Counted from the first letter of the stretch, positions 25,213 through 35,458 are shown. The stretch: DNA of 64,000 nucleotides from Mucilaginibacter aquariorum (GCF_024498135.1 NZ_JANHOH010000003.1:1-64000), one strand, 5' to 3'. Numbers and translations: made by a program. The notes: a model not told the origin generated them from the letters alone.

Positions 25213-26289
25213 TTAGTATTCGGATTTTAATTTTTGTAAACGGGCATAGGTTTCCAGCATGGCTGCCTGGTCAATTAAGGTCTTAACTTTCCTGGTACCT
25301 ATCAAGTTTTGCTCGTCTTTCTCGTCTTTCCATACGCGCTCGGCATCATCAATAATAAACTGCAGCTGTTTTTTGTTTTTATCTACCTTGTATAGCTCTA
25401 AATAGCCACGTATCAGCACAGCGTTAAACCAATAATTATTGGGCAATTTACCATTACTGTAGAAATATTTTTCTGAAGCTACGGCTACATTACGGGCATC
25501 ATCAAGATATTTTTTATCCTTAGTGATATTATATAGCACCACACCAGCTTGCAGCATAGTACCTGCATTATAGGTATAATATGCCGAATCAATTTTTAAC
25601 GATGGCAATTTAATAGCATCATAATAAACCCCATTAGTGGCAAGCAGGTTTTTCTTTGTCCAGTTGTAAACCTTAATAGCTGTATCTAAGTAAGCCTTCT
25701 CTTTAGTAGCCTGATATAAACGAAGCGCCACTAAAATCCCCGGCCCGTTAGAGCAGGTATTTTTACCTTTTAGGTTTCCTTCTTCCCAGTAAAAACCACC
25801 GCCGGCAACATCGTTTAAACCGGTTAGCAGGAAGCGATAGATCATTTTTGAGGTTTCCAGGTATTGCTTATTATGGGTACGGCCATAAGCATCCATCAGG
25901 GCGATAGCAATCCATTCGTTATCGTCATAAAAACGAGGGTCGGTTTTTTCTTTTACTACCATGGCCTGGTAACCCGGCGCGGGTGGGCGGGCGGTATAAT
26001 ACTGGTCAATGGCCTTCATTACCGGTGCAATGTAATGTTTTGAAGGCTCCAGCACCTCCATCTCATTAGCGGCTTGTATCATAGCGCATAACGGCCACAG
26101 GAACGAGTGGTTACCTTTATTTTCGGTAACGTTGTTTGTTTCCATGTACAAACCGGCCTTTTCATCATAAAGCTTATCGTAAATATTTTTATTGATAAGC
26201 TGGATGCGGCTTTTATAATCAACAGTTTGCGCTATGGAACTAAAAGCCATGGCAAAGCCCAGTATCACGGTTAATGATAGGTATTTCAT
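25213..26289 (-). CDS. GH76 family protein (endo-alpha-1,6-mannanase family), periplasmic
   Basis: A 358-residue (alpha/alpha)6-barrel protein of GH76. It has a type I signal peptide (to about residue 20) and no lipobox. The paired catalytic Asp residues are in the motif FYDDNEWIAIALMDAY (about residues 117-132); GFYWEEGNLKGKNTCSNGPG follows. GH76 enzymes hydrolyse the alpha-1,6-mannan backbone of fungal cell-wall mannan. Without a lipobox the protein is predicted periplasmic and would shorten imported oligosaccharides. The start is 15 bases after the stop of the GH125 gene, in the same operon. Confidence 0.9.
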   Translation of the reverse strand: MKYLSLTVILGFAMAFSSIAQTVDYKSRIQLINKNIYDKLYDEKAGLYMETNNVTENKGNHSFLWPLCAMIQAANEMEVLEPSKHYIAPVMKAIDQYYTARPPAPGYQAMVVKEKTDPRFYDDNEWIAIALMDAYGRTHNKQYLETSKMIYRFLLTGLNDVAGGGFYWEEGNLKGKNTCSNGPGILVALRLYQATKEKAYLDTAIKVYNWTKKNLLATNGVYYDAIKLPSLKIDSAYYTYNAGTMLQAGVVLYNITKDKKYLDDARNVAVASEKYFYSNGKLPNNYWFNAVLIRGYLELYKVDKNKKQLQFIIDDAERVWKDEKDEQNLIGTRKVKTLIDQAAMLETYARLQKLKSEY

Positions 26290-26304
26290 AGGGTTATGAA
26301 TATA

Positions 26305-27720
26305 TTAAGCCAGTATGTGCGGCTTTTGTGTGTATGTTTCCCAAAGCAGTTCGCCAAACAGGGTATTAGCCCAGGCAAACCATTTACGGGTGAATTTAGT
26401 GGGGTCGTTTTTATGGAATGACTCATGCATAAAGCCTGTACCGCCATGCGTTTTGCGCAAGGTTTCAATACATTCTTTTATTTCAGCATCATCATTACTT
26501 GTTATCGCACGGATAATAATACTTATCGGCCATATCATATCTTTACCAATATGCGGGCCACCTATACCCTCGCCTGCTGTTCCTTTAAAAAAGAAGGGGT
26601 TATTTAGCGATAAAAGCATTTTACGGGTGTTAATATAAACCGGATCGGTATTTTTTACAGCGTCCAGATAAGGCATACCTAACAGGCTGGGCACATTGGC
26701 ATCGTCCATTAAGTTATAACTGCCAAAGCCATTTACTTCGTAGGCGTAGATCTTACCATAATCAGGGTGATCTATTACAGCATGTTTTTGCAGTGCTGCA
26801 TCTACTTCGGCAGCAAGGGCAAGCAATTCTGCGGATAAAGCGTCGTCTTTAGAAATAGTTTTCACCATTTCTGCTGATTGCTTTAAGCTGGTTACCGCGA
26901 AAAAGTTTGATGGTATCAGGTAAGAATAAATTGTAGCGTCATCACTTGGGCGGAAGGCAGAACAGATCAAACCAACAGGTTTAACAGGATAGCCATAACC
27001 ATTCATAGGCACACCATCGGTAGCCCATGCTGTTTTACGCTGGAACGAGTACGGTCCGTCGTTCTCTTTGCGCTGCTGTTCTTTAAAAGTTTTCAGCACA
27101 CTTTGTATGGCGGTTTTCCAACGGGCGTCAAACGGCGTTGAATCACCGGTAAGCTTCCAGTATTTATAGGCCAGGCGTATAGGGTAACAAAGCGAGTCTA
27201 TCTCCCACTTACGCTCGTGCAAACCGGGCTTCATATCGGTAACATCATCCTTCCATTCTCCTACTTTATTAGCATCGTCATAAAAAGCATTGGCATATGG
27301 GTCGCGTAAAATACAGGTAACCTGGCGATTGATAACACCGGCAACTAACTTTTTAAGGTCGGCATCTTTATTAATGAAAGCAATGTACGGCCAAACCTGC
27401 GCACTGCTATCACGCAGCCACATGGCATCAATATCGCCGGTAATTACATAGGTATCAGGCTTGTTGTTTGCTAACTTATAAGTTACGGTGGTATCCAGCG
27501 TGTTTGGGAAACAGTTCTCAAAAAGCCAACCCAACTCCGGGTTCTTTACTTTCGATTTAAATTCTGTTATCGCTTTTTCAACTGATACACTTTTAAACTT
27601 TCTGGCTGATACAGGCACCCGTACTACCGGGAACGCCGCATTAGCTGCAAACGAAAACTTGTTCATTAATACACCTGCACCTAATAAAGTGGTGCTTCCA
27701 ATAAATTGCCTTCTCTTCAT
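26305..27720 (-). CDS. GH125 exo-alpha-1,6-mannosidase
   Basis: A 471-residue protein. The chosen ATG gives a twin-arginine-like signal (MKRRQFIGSTTLLGAGVLM); the frame extends 12 codons further upstream, but that part looks untranslated. The domain is GH125, a metal-independent alpha-mannosidase with an (alpha/alpha)6 barrel. Visible family segments include GDIDAMWLRDSSAQVWPY (about residues 95-112), RIGLICSAFRPSDD-type sequence, and NPFFFKGTAGEGIGGPHIG near the end, holding the proposed catalytic acid region. It removes single mannose units from alpha-1,6-linked chains. Placed between two GH76 genes, it would complete backbone degradation. Confidence 0.93.
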   Translation of the reverse strand: MKRRQFIGSTTLLGAGVLMNKFSFAANAAFPVVRVPVSARKFKSVSVEKAITEFKSKVKNPELGWLFENCFPNTLDTTVTYKLANNKPDTYVITGDIDAMWLRDSSAQVWPYIAFINKDADLKKLVAGVINRQVTCILRDPYANAFYDDANKVGEWKDDVTDMKPGLHERKWEIDSLCYPIRLAYKYWKLTGDSTPFDARWKTAIQSVLKTFKEQQRKENDGPYSFQRKTAWATDGVPMNGYGYPVKPVGLICSAFRPSDDATIYSYLIPSNFFAVTSLKQSAEMVKTISKDDALSAELLALAAEVDAALQKHAVIDHPDYGKIYAYEVNGFGSYNLMDDANVPSLLGMPYLDAVKNTDPVYINTRKMLLSLNNPFFFKGTAGEGIGGPHIGKDMIWPISIIIRAITSNDDAEIKECIETLRKTHGGTGFMHESFHKNDPTKFTRKWFAWANTLFGELLWETYTQKPHILA

Positions 27721-27784
27721 AGTCTCAAAATAGGTAAAAAAAAATCTTCCGGGCAAATATAACCCGGAAGATCCATCTCAGTGT

Positions 27785-28945
27785 TTAAAATTTGCCGGCT
27801 GCTTTTAACGTGGCTGCGGCCTCCATCGTCGTAACTCCACTTATTTGTGTAGTTAGGTCTGTTGTGCCGGATGGTTTTGCTTTCCAATCCGGACTAACCA
27901 TAAAATCTGGTCTGCTTATTCCCTTGACAAACAGGGTTTCGGCATTATATTTTAAGAACTTCGCGTATGCAGCGCGGTCTGTAGGCGATACATCCTCTTT
28001 TAAAGTTAAAAGAGTAAGGTACCTAACTAAAATACCTTTAAACAAACCACCATCGCCCTGGCCTTCGCTTTTAAGCAAGCCACCCGGCGATATATCCAAA
28101 TCTTTAATAGTTGCGGTGGCTGTACGCACAGCATCGCTCAGGTAAGAGCCATCGCCTGTAACGTTATATAGCTCCAGCGCTGCACCGATAAATGTACCCT
28201 GGTTATAGGTGAATTTATTCTTGCTGATCTGGCCGTCATGGTTACCATTAATACCATCCCAAACAATACCGCTTGATGGGTCAACAAGGGTACTTTTTAA
28301 CCAGGTGTATAACTCTTTTGCCAACGTAAGGTCGGCCTCATTTTTTTGCAGGCGATAAAGGCGCGCGGCAAATATAATAGCAGGTGCATTAGCCGGGGTG
28401 TTTTTATAGTCGAGCTGCGATTTACGCCATGCTATACCACCACCCTGGTTTGTATTAACACCTGTTTTAATATCTGTCCACAACGTACCGGCAGCGGCAA
28501 GGTAATCAGGATCGTTTGTGGCTTCGTAAGCACGCAGGGTTGACAGCGCCAGCCACTCCATATCGTCATAATACTCGTTCTGCAGTTTATTGCCATTGCT
28601 GATGCGTGTACCATTAAGAAGCGATTTTATGCGTTGTTTGTAGATCTCGTTTTTTGTACGCAGGTATGCATCAATAAGCACATCCATGGTATGGGCTTGC
28701 GGCCAATAATTATAGTTGGTATTGCCGCTATTATTCTGGATAAAGTAATTACCATTTGCCGACAGGAACGTAGCATACGTTTTGTCCTGCAGGGTATCTG
28801 ATGTAGCGGCATAAGTGTAATCAATTACAGCCGATGGTTTGTTACCATATAATGGAAATGGTTTATCCTTTAAGCAGGAAGTAAGCATAACAGGGATAAG
28901 CCCCGCCAGTGCCACTTTTTTTATATGTTGGGTTATGCTGTTCAT
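27785..28945 (-). CDS. GH76 family lipoprotein, probably at the cell surface
   Basis: A 386-residue protein with a lipoprotein signal (VALAGLIPVMLTSC, Cys about residue 24) and a GH76 domain. The catalytic pair sits in YYDDMEWLALSTLRAYE (about residues 125-141) and the GIAWRKSQLDYKNTPANAPA segment lines the cleft. As a lipoprotein encoded right after SusE-like and SusD-like lipoproteins, it is likely the surface endo-alpha-1,6-mannanase that makes the first cuts before SusC import. The other GH76 of this operon lacks the lipobox. Confidence 0.9.
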   Translation of the reverse strand: MNSITQHIKKVALAGLIPVMLTSCLKDKPFPLYGNKPSAVIDYTYAATSDTLQDKTYATFLSANGNYFIQNNSGNTNYNYWPQAHTMDVLIDAYLRTKNEIYKQRIKSLLNGTRISNGNKLQNEYYDDMEWLALSTLRAYEATNDPDYLAAAGTLWTDIKTGVNTNQGGGIAWRKSQLDYKNTPANAPAIIFAARLYRLQKNEADLTLAKELYTWLKSTLVDPSSGIVWDGINGNHDGQISKNKFTYNQGTFIGAALELYNVTGDGSYLSDAVRTATATIKDLDISPGGLLKSEGQGDGGLFKGILVRYLTLLTLKEDVSPTDRAAYAKFLKYNAETLFVKGISRPDFMVSPDWKAKPSGTTDLTTQISGVTTMEAAATLKAAGKF

Positions 28946-29013
28946 AAACTAAAGTTTGATGATTTAAAGTTTGCAAAGCCTTAAAAGCTTTGCAAACAAA
29001 ATTTTTATGCAGA

Positions 29014-30150
29014 TTATTTACCGGTTACAGTGTGCATATATGCAGGTACGTCCGCATTAAACATTACTTTGATATCCGCGTTCTTTTTATGAAAGTCGTG
29101 GTTAAACTTGTAGGTAAAATCCCATTGTGAGTTATTTACAGGCACCATGTAGTAATATGACGGTGGTGTACTTGCTGTTGCAGCACTGTTATCCGCATTT
29201 GTGCTACCAAAAAACTGGTCAGTAGCTGATCCATCAGCATTTTTGAAGCTGAACCTAAATTTATAGCGTTCATCAAGGCCCCAAGATGCCTCATATAGGT
29301 TGATAGTTTGATTATCTATCTCCCATGTACCATTGCTTGTATACGGAAGATCGAACCAGAACTTGTTATCAGGAGAAAACCATAAACTTACCTTTGTAAC
29401 CTCGGCAGTTGTGAATAACGCATCGGCGAAGCTTACATTTATCCTCATCACCTTTTTATTGCCTGTAACAGTAGTTGCGCCGCCTTCAACAAGTTTGGCA
29501 CCATCATAAGAAAAAATTAAAGGACTACCGGTTTTACCATCAACAAGGTGGTATTCGCCTGCTTTTAAAGAAGTATAGATCTCAAACTTACCATCAGGTG
29601 TCTTTTTGAATTTAACCGCTTTGCTTAAATCATCGCCACCTTCGGTTGCGCTGCCTGTAAGATAAACTGCATCCGGAACCTCAAAACCGGTAGGGCGTTC
29701 AACTTCAAATGTGCGTACCAGATCTGTGTTTTGTACGTTGATGCCTTTTGATGACCGCACAGTCCATTTAATTTTACCCGATTCCTGTGGTTTGATGCCA
29801 TTAAGGGTGGCAATCTTATTCAGGTCGCTGTATGACAGGGTAAGTTTGTTGTATAAACCGTTACCATCTGAAGGCACCGAATAAAGGGGCTTCGAAAAAT
29901 CTCCGCCCTCTTTATCAAATGCCACCTCATACAAAACCAAACCATTATCTTCTGCACGGGCCTGCTCCCACTCGAAAGAAAGGGAACCCGATGCACCGGA
30001 AGGAATCTTAACGTACTTGCCATCTTCTGGCAAAAACAAATTGCTTACCGCTGATACTTTTGTGCTGCCAAGTGTTTTGTCTTTTTTGCAGCCTGATATT
30101 ACAACCAGTGCTACGATACCTGCAAGCAGGCTATAAAAAATATTTTTCAT
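29014..30150 (-). CDS. SusE/SusF-like surface glycan-binding lipoprotein
   Basis: A 378-residue lipoprotein (FYSLLAGIVALVVISGCKKD, Cys about residue 21). An N-terminal SusE-type Ig domain (about 35-150, with LPEDGKYVKIPSGASGSLSF) is followed by two starch-binding-like beta domains (about 160-260 and 260-378), the first beginning VPDAVYLTGSATEGG. Such proteins hold the polysaccharide at the cell surface and have no enzyme activity. Its place after susD and before the GH76 lipoprotein is typical of polysaccharide loci. Confidence 0.85.
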   Translation of the reverse strand: MKNIFYSLLAGIVALVVISGCKKDKTLGSTKVSAVSNLFLPEDGKYVKIPSGASGSLSFEWEQARAEDNGLVLYEVAFDKEGGDFSKPLYSVPSDGNGLYNKLTLSYSDLNKIATLNGIKPQESGKIKWTVRSSKGINVQNTDLVRTFEVERPTGFEVPDAVYLTGSATEGGDDLSKAVKFKKTPDGKFEIYTSLKAGEYHLVDGKTGSPLIFSYDGAKLVEGGATTVTGNKKVMRINVSFADALFTTAEVTKVSLWFSPDNKFWFDLPYTSNGTWEIDNQTINLYEASWGLDERYKFRFSFKNADGSATDQFFGSTNADNSAATASTPPSYYYMVPVNNSQWDFTYKFNHDFHKKNADIKVMFNADVPAYMHTVTGK

Positions 30151-30190
30151 GATCTTAATTGATTATAATTTTTTTAAATACTTATTTTAA

Positions 30191-31840
30191 TTACCAACCC
30201 GGGTTTTGTGTAAGGTTCGGATCAACCGCCCTCTCATCTCTTGGTACCGGCCATAAATAATTTTTGTTTTTATCAAACGTGCGCAGGTTGGCACGTATAT
30301 AACCATTATCTACACCGGCAGGGCCAAATTTGGCACCATGCGCCCAGCCGCTCAGTACGGTTTCAGCGGTTTTCCAGCGGCGGATATCAAATATGCGTAA
30401 GCCTTCCATTGCCAGCTCCACACGGCGTTCGTCACGTATTATATTGCGCAACGATGCCTGATCGCCTGCCGGGAAGTTTAATGCTTCGGTAGCAGTAAAG
30501 CCCGCACGTGAACGAATTGCTTTGATGGTTTTGTCCCATACACCGGCATCCATTTGGTTTAGTTCGTTTTTAGCTTCGGCGTACATTAACAGCACATCAG
30601 CATAACGGATCAATATCAGGTTTAAGCCCGAGCCAAAATCTGCAACAGTAGATGTAGGATCAAAGTATTTACGTGTATAATAACCTGTTGGCGATGATGT
30701 AGCACCCGGTGCATATTCATCAAAGTGTTTTGTAGCATCCGGATTAGGATCACTGCCAGGTTTGGTATAAATAGTTTTGATGCTGTTATCGCGATCTTTC
30801 CACTGGTATAAATGATACACAACAGTATTGGTTAAACGGGGGTCGCGGTTTACATATGGGTTGTTTTCGTCATAACCAGAACCTGCTTCACCCGGTTTTT
30901 TGCCATTAGTCATCAAATAGCTATTAACCAATTCCTGGGTTGGGGCAATTGCATTTAACCTGCCGCCAACTGATATTGGCGCCATATCCCTAAAATCGCT
31001 GTATGACCTGTTAGCAACCGAAGGTGGTAAATATTGCAGATCGAATATAACCTCGCTATTGTATTCGTTTTGAGGCAAAAACAGGCCTTCGTACGAATTA
31101 AATAAGGCGTAGTTGCCGTTTGCTGTATTACCTATCAATTTTTCGCACTCGGTTACCACATCGGCCCAGCGGCTTTCATAAAGTAATACCCTTGCTTTTA
31201 ATGCCACTGCTGCACCCTTGGTTACCCGGCCACGGTCGGCATCTGCTAAAGCGGTGTTTACAGGTAATGAGGCGGCGGCTTCGTCAAGCTCTTTTAAAAT
31301 AAAAGCTACAACATCAGCTTTAGGTGTACGTGCTATTACTTTTGATTCGTCTATTGTCAGATCCTTCTCAATTAGCGGAACATCACCCCACCATGTCTCC
31401 AGCAGGTAGTAATGCCATGCACGGATAAACCTTGCCTCAGCTTTCATACGTGCTTTTAATGTAGCATCCATAGAGGTAACCTTGTCAACATTTTCTAAAA
31501 AGATGTTACAGGTTTTTATCCCGCGATAATGATCGCCCCACTCGCCTTTTAAACGGCCTAACGATGGGTCGTAAGTGCCGGCTGCAAGCGATGCAACACC
31601 GTTATTATCGCCACGGCCATTGTAAGCGTTGTCAGACATCGCTTCCATCGAAAAGAAGTAACTGCTATTGGATATCTGCGAATAAGCAGTATTTAAAACA
31701 TTATTTGCTTTATCTGTAGTAGTCCAGTAATTGGCATCTGTAAACTTATTTTCAGGTGCCAGATCAAGCTTTTTACATGCCGATAACGCGGTTATCAGCA
31801 TAAGCGCCAAGCCTATTTTATTGATATTAATTTTTTTCAT
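30191..31840 (-). CDS. SusD/RagB family nutrient-binding lipoprotein
   Basis: A 549-residue SusD-family protein with a lipobox (LALMLITALSACKKLDLAPE, Cys about residue 22). It has the N-terminal TPR-like scaffold (ARFIRAWHYYLLETWWGDVP) and the C-terminal family motif with NIIRDERRVELAMEGLRIFD, ending in PRDERAVDPNLTQNPGW. It caps the SusC barrel and captures oligosaccharides, here probably alpha-mannan fragments judging by the neighbouring enzymes. It starts 12 bases after susC. Confidence 0.95.
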   Translation of the reverse strand: MKKININKIGLALMLITALSACKKLDLAPENKFTDANYWTTTDKANNVLNTAYSQISNSSYFFSMEAMSDNAYNGRGDNNGVASLAAGTYDPSLGRLKGEWGDHYRGIKTCNIFLENVDKVTSMDATLKARMKAEARFIRAWHYYLLETWWGDVPLIEKDLTIDESKVIARTPKADVVAFILKELDEAAASLPVNTALADADRGRVTKGAAVALKARVLLYESRWADVVTECEKLIGNTANGNYALFNSYEGLFLPQNEYNSEVIFDLQYLPPSVANRSYSDFRDMAPISVGGRLNAIAPTQELVNSYLMTNGKKPGEAGSGYDENNPYVNRDPRLTNTVVYHLYQWKDRDNSIKTIYTKPGSDPNPDATKHFDEYAPGATSSPTGYYTRKYFDPTSTVADFGSGLNLILIRYADVLLMYAEAKNELNQMDAGVWDKTIKAIRSRAGFTATEALNFPAGDQASLRNIIRDERRVELAMEGLRIFDIRRWKTAETVLSGWAHGAKFGPAGVDNGYIRANLRTFDKNKNYLWPVPRDERAVDPNLTQNPGW

Positions 31841-31852
31841 GTCTGTGTAGAT

Positions 31853-34800
31853 TTAAAGGGATATATCAATACCAAAACCATAATAGATAGGCAGAGGGTA
31901 TGACCTACCACTGTTTGCACCACCGGCGGTTACGTTGCCACCCAACTCGGTCGACTCAGGATCGATGAACTTCATGCCCGAAAACGTAAGAACGTTTTGG
32001 CCGGTTAGGTAAGTCCTTACTTTCTTCATCCCGATCTTTTTAGAGATACCCTGTGGCAAAGTATAGCCTATTTGTATGTTTTTAACCCTTAAGTACGATC
32101 CATCAAACAAATACATATCAGAACCACGGCGGAAGTTATTCTCGTTAGACTGGCTGCCGCTTGCCGCAAGGCGAGGGTAACGTGCATTAGGGTTTTGTGG
32201 TGTCCAGTAATCTAACTGGTGCTGGTAAATAACCTGCGAGTAGTTTACGTGGAAAGGTTCCACCTGCTCACCCCTAACAAACATGCTGCGTTTGCCCACA
32301 CCTTGTAAAAACAGGTTAAGGTCAAAACCTTTAACAGCTACGTTGTAAGTAAAGCCAAAAGTTAAACGAGGGAAGCCGTTACCTAATACAAACTTGTCGT
32401 TATCGTCAATAATACCGTCTTTGTTGATATCTACATAGCGGTTGTCGCCTGGCTGTATGTTAAGGCCGGCCGGTTTAGGGCCATTATTTATATCATCCAA
32501 ATTTTGGAAGTAACCATCGCGCACCAGGCCAACGTACGAACCGATAGGCAAACCAACCTTGTTGATGATCTGCATCTCGTCGTAACTTTTTAATTGGTCG
32601 CCGCCTTCAAGCTTTAATACTTTGTTTTTGGTATCAGCTACGTTAAATGCAAAGCTGTGGTTAAACGCGCCTGTTCTTAAACGATAGTTGATATTAAGCT
32701 CCCAACCGCGGTTTTGCACCTCACCTGCATTATAATCAGGCAGGCCGGCACCAAATGTGCCCGGTACAACCGGCGGTAATAAAATATCGCGGGTAATTTT
32801 GTTGAAATAATCAGCAGATACGGTAAGCGCGTTTTTAAAGAATGTTGCATCAACACCCACGTTAAACGTAGCGGCGCGTTCCCAACGGATATTCGGATTA
32901 GCGAAACCTATTGTAGCTGTACTTTGAGCCAGGTTGTTAAAGCTGTAAAAGCTATCTGTTGATACCCCAAAAGTATTTAGGAACTGGTAATCGCCAACGT
33001 TTTGATTACCTAAGATACCGTATGAGGCACGTAACTTAAGGTCGCCAAATTTATCGCGATAATTTTGCATAAAATCCTCTTCGGTTATACGGTAACCCAC
33101 AGTTCCGGAAGGGAAGAACGCGTTACGGTAATTTTTAGCGAATTTTGAAGAAGCATCAAGCCTAAAATCAAACTCACCATAGTATTTATTTTTGAATGAG
33201 TATGAAGCACGCCCGAATACAGAGTTAAGGCTGCTTTCACTTTTGTTATTATTTGTACCTGTAGATGAAGTTTCGATTATTGTACCTGTAATTGGCGTAC
33301 CTAATTCAGGGTCGGTAAATTTCAGGCGCAGGTAATTACTCTCGTTATTGGTAGATTCATTTGCCACACCAACCAACACATCAACATTATGATCTTTTGC
33401 AAATGTTTTGGTGTATTGCGCCAGGAATTGTGAATTGATGAACAGGTTTTTATTATTTTCATCATTAGTGTTCCTGTCTGAACCGTAAGTACCTTTTGGT
33501 AAATAATTAACCTGTATAACACGGCCAAACATATGGTTCGATAGTAACGTACCACCAAACACACCTTTCAGCTTCAAATCTTTAGTTATACCCAACTCCG
33601 CGGTAAGGTTTCCAAATATGTTATCGTTATCGCGTTTGCGGAAACCACCTTTTTCAAGAATACCAAGCGGGTTAAATTCAGCCAATACATCATTGGTTAG
33701 GTAGTTACCCTGATCATCTTTTATTTTGTAATAGGTTGGCGTTCTGCCTGCATCTACAATAAGCGTCCCGGTGTTAAAGGAATGTTCTTTTATTTCGGTA
33801 CGGGTATAAGCTAAGATACTGGTCAGCTTTAACCTGCCAAACTCGCTGCTCAAGTTCATGCGGTAATTGTAGCGCCTTAAACCATAATCGGGGCCAACCA
33901 GGTTACTACGCTGATCAAGCACCCCGGCTGATACCAGGTAGGTTGAGTTAGCGCTACCGCCCGATAAGCTCAGGTTGTGATTTTGCTGAACCGCATTTTG
34001 TAAAATAGCATCCAGGAACCATGGCTGATCGCCCTGTTGCTGAAACTGGCGAATTTGCTCTGGGCTGTAAATAGGTGTTAAACCTGCATTTACAACTGCC
34101 TGGTTACGTAAAATGGCATTTTCGAAAGAGTGTACTGGCTTATATCCAACATGCGGCACCTGCAAACCAGCTTGCCCGTTATAAGTAAGAACAGCGCCCG
34201 CATTCTTCTTACCTTTTTTTGTGGTAACCAATATTACACCATTAGCTGCACGCGAACCGTATATGGCAGCGCTACCCGCATCTTTCAATACCGATACACT
34301 TTCTATATCCTGCGGGTTAAGCAGGTTAAGGTCGCCGCCTGTTATACCATCAATAACGGTTAGCGGATTGTTGTTACCAAACGTACTTACACCACGAATG
34401 TTAATGGTTTGATAAGCGCCCGGCTCGTTACTGGTTTGTTGAATAATTAAGTTTGGCGAAGTACCCTGCAAAGCCTGTGTTAAGTTAACGGCGGGTTTGC
34501 CTTCAATTGCAGCAGCAGTGATCTGGTCAACCGCGCCAATAACATTTACACGCTTTTGTGTGCCATAACCTACCACAACAACCTCGTTAAGAGAATTTTG
34601 TGCAGCCACTAATTGTACATTAATGCCGGTAGTTTGTCCGTTAAGCGGTACCTCTTTTGTGGTAAAACCTATAAAGCTGAATACCAGAGTACCATCGGCA
34701 TTTGGCAGGTCTAAAACAAAATTACCGTTAACATCGGTAACCGTGCCTAAGTTTGTGCCTTTAAGCTTTACGCTTACGCCCGGCAAAGGTAAATTGGTAT

Positions 34801-35248
34801 CATCAAGTACCTTACCCTGTACCTTTATTGCTTTTACAGCTTCCTTTGAAAGGCCGGTGTATGTAGTAGCGGCTTCAGCCCTATCGCTGATAACTACAAC
34901 GTCATCAATAATTCTGTAACCAAGGCTAAATGGAGTTAAAACCTCGTCAAGCACCTCCTTGATGCTTTTATTAGTTACATTTAGATCAACCCTGAATGAC
35001 GGCTTTAGTAAGTTATCCGCGTAAGCGAATTTTACTTGTTTATCGGCCGATAATTTTTCGAGCGCATCGGTCAGCTTCATGTTTTTCAACTTAAGCGTTA
35101 CCTGTTGCTCTAAAAATTTCTGGCCATAAGTATTGTTTGCAACGGCCGTAAAGCACATTAAGCAAACAACAAAGCAGGCAAGCGAGGTAAATTTCATTAA
35201 TATTAATACATAACGAACTACTCCATTTGAAAATAGAGATATATTCAT
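31853..35248 (-). CDS. SusC/RagA TonB-dependent transporter with STN signalling domain
   Basis: A 1131-residue outer-membrane importer. I chose the ATG at 35248; the frame is open 11 codons further to a TTG. After a hydrophobic signal (about 16-45) comes an STN domain (about 50-110, with LTDALEKLSADKQVKFAYAD), a carboxypeptidase-regulatory-like domain (about 130-215, GKVLDDTNLPLPGVSVKLKG), the plug (LNEVVVVGYGTQKR and GSRAANGVILVTTKKGK) and a 22-strand barrel. The STN domain signals to a FecR anti-sigma factor when substrate is bound, which fits the FecR gene directly upstream. It imports oligosaccharides captured by SusD using TonB energy. Confidence 0.95.
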   Translation of the reverse strand: MNISLFSNGVVRYVLILMKFTSLACFVVCLMCFTAVANNTYGQKFLEQQVTLKLKNMKLTDALEKLSADKQVKFAYADNLLKPSFRVDLNVTNKSIKEVLDEVLTPFSLGYRIIDDVVVISDRAEAATTYTGLSKEAVKAIKVQGKVLDDTNLPLPGVSVKLKGTNLGTVTDVNGNFVLDLPNADGTLVFSFIGFTTKEVPLNGQTTGINVQLVAAQNSLNEVVVVGYGTQKRVNVIGAVDQITAAAIEGKPAVNLTQALQGTSPNLIIQQTSNEPGAYQTINIRGVSTFGNNNPLTVIDGITGGDLNLLNPQDIESVSVLKDAGSAAIYGSRAANGVILVTTKKGKKNAGAVLTYNGQAGLQVPHVGYKPVHSFENAILRNQAVVNAGLTPIYSPEQIRQFQQQGDQPWFLDAILQNAVQQNHNLSLSGGSANSTYLVSAGVLDQRSNLVGPDYGLRRYNYRMNLSSEFGRLKLTSILAYTRTEIKEHSFNTGTLIVDAGRTPTYYKIKDDQGNYLTNDVLAEFNPLGILEKGGFRKRDNDNIFGNLTAELGITKDLKLKGVFGGTLLSNHMFGRVIQVNYLPKGTYGSDRNTNDENNKNLFINSQFLAQYTKTFAKDHNVDVLVGVANESTNNESNYLRLKFTDPELGTPITGTIIETSSTGTNNNKSESSLNSVFGRASYSFKNKYYGEFDFRLDASSKFAKNYRNAFFPSGTVGYRITEEDFMQNYRDKFGDLKLRASYGILGNQNVGDYQFLNTFGVSTDSFYSFNNLAQSTATIGFANPNIRWERAATFNVGVDATFFKNALTVSADYFNKITRDILLPPVVPGTFGAGLPDYNAGEVQNRGWELNINYRLRTGAFNHSFAFNVADTKNKVLKLEGGDQLKSYDEMQIINKVGLPIGSYVGLVRDGYFQNLDDINNGPKPAGLNIQPGDNRYVDINKDGIIDDNDKFVLGNGFPRLTFGFTYNVAVKGFDLNLFLQGVGKRSMFVRGEQVEPFHVNYSQVIYQHQLDYWTPQNPNARYPRLAASGSQSNENNFRRGSDMYLFDGSYLRVKNIQIGYTLPQGISKKIGMKKVRTYLTGQNVLTFSGMKFIDPESTELGGNVTAGGANSGRSYPLPIYYGFGIDISL

Positions 35249-35341
35249 AGATTTGAATAAATTAAAGTGTTTGAAATTCAAGTGCAGCGTTCTGAATTCG
35301 ACCTCTAAACGTACACTTAATAATAACCCGGCATTTTAATG

Positions 35342-35376
35342 ACCCTGTTTCAAATCTCATTGAACAGGGTTTTTTT
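35342..35376 (+). terminator. Hairpin between fecR and susC
   Basis: ACCCTGTT/AACAGGGT arms (35342-35349 with 35363-35370), a 13-base loop, and TTTTTT on the plus-strand side only. On the minus strand, where the genes are read, the hairpin has no T tail, so it is not a classical terminator in that direction. It may act as a transcript end-stabilising or processing structure between fecR and susC. Confidence 0.5.
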
Positions 35377-35458
35377 ATGTATTTATGTCATCATCTGTTT
35401 TTAATTTAGGTTAATTGATAATTGGTTTATCTTTAATAATAATTGGTTTTTTTCTTTA

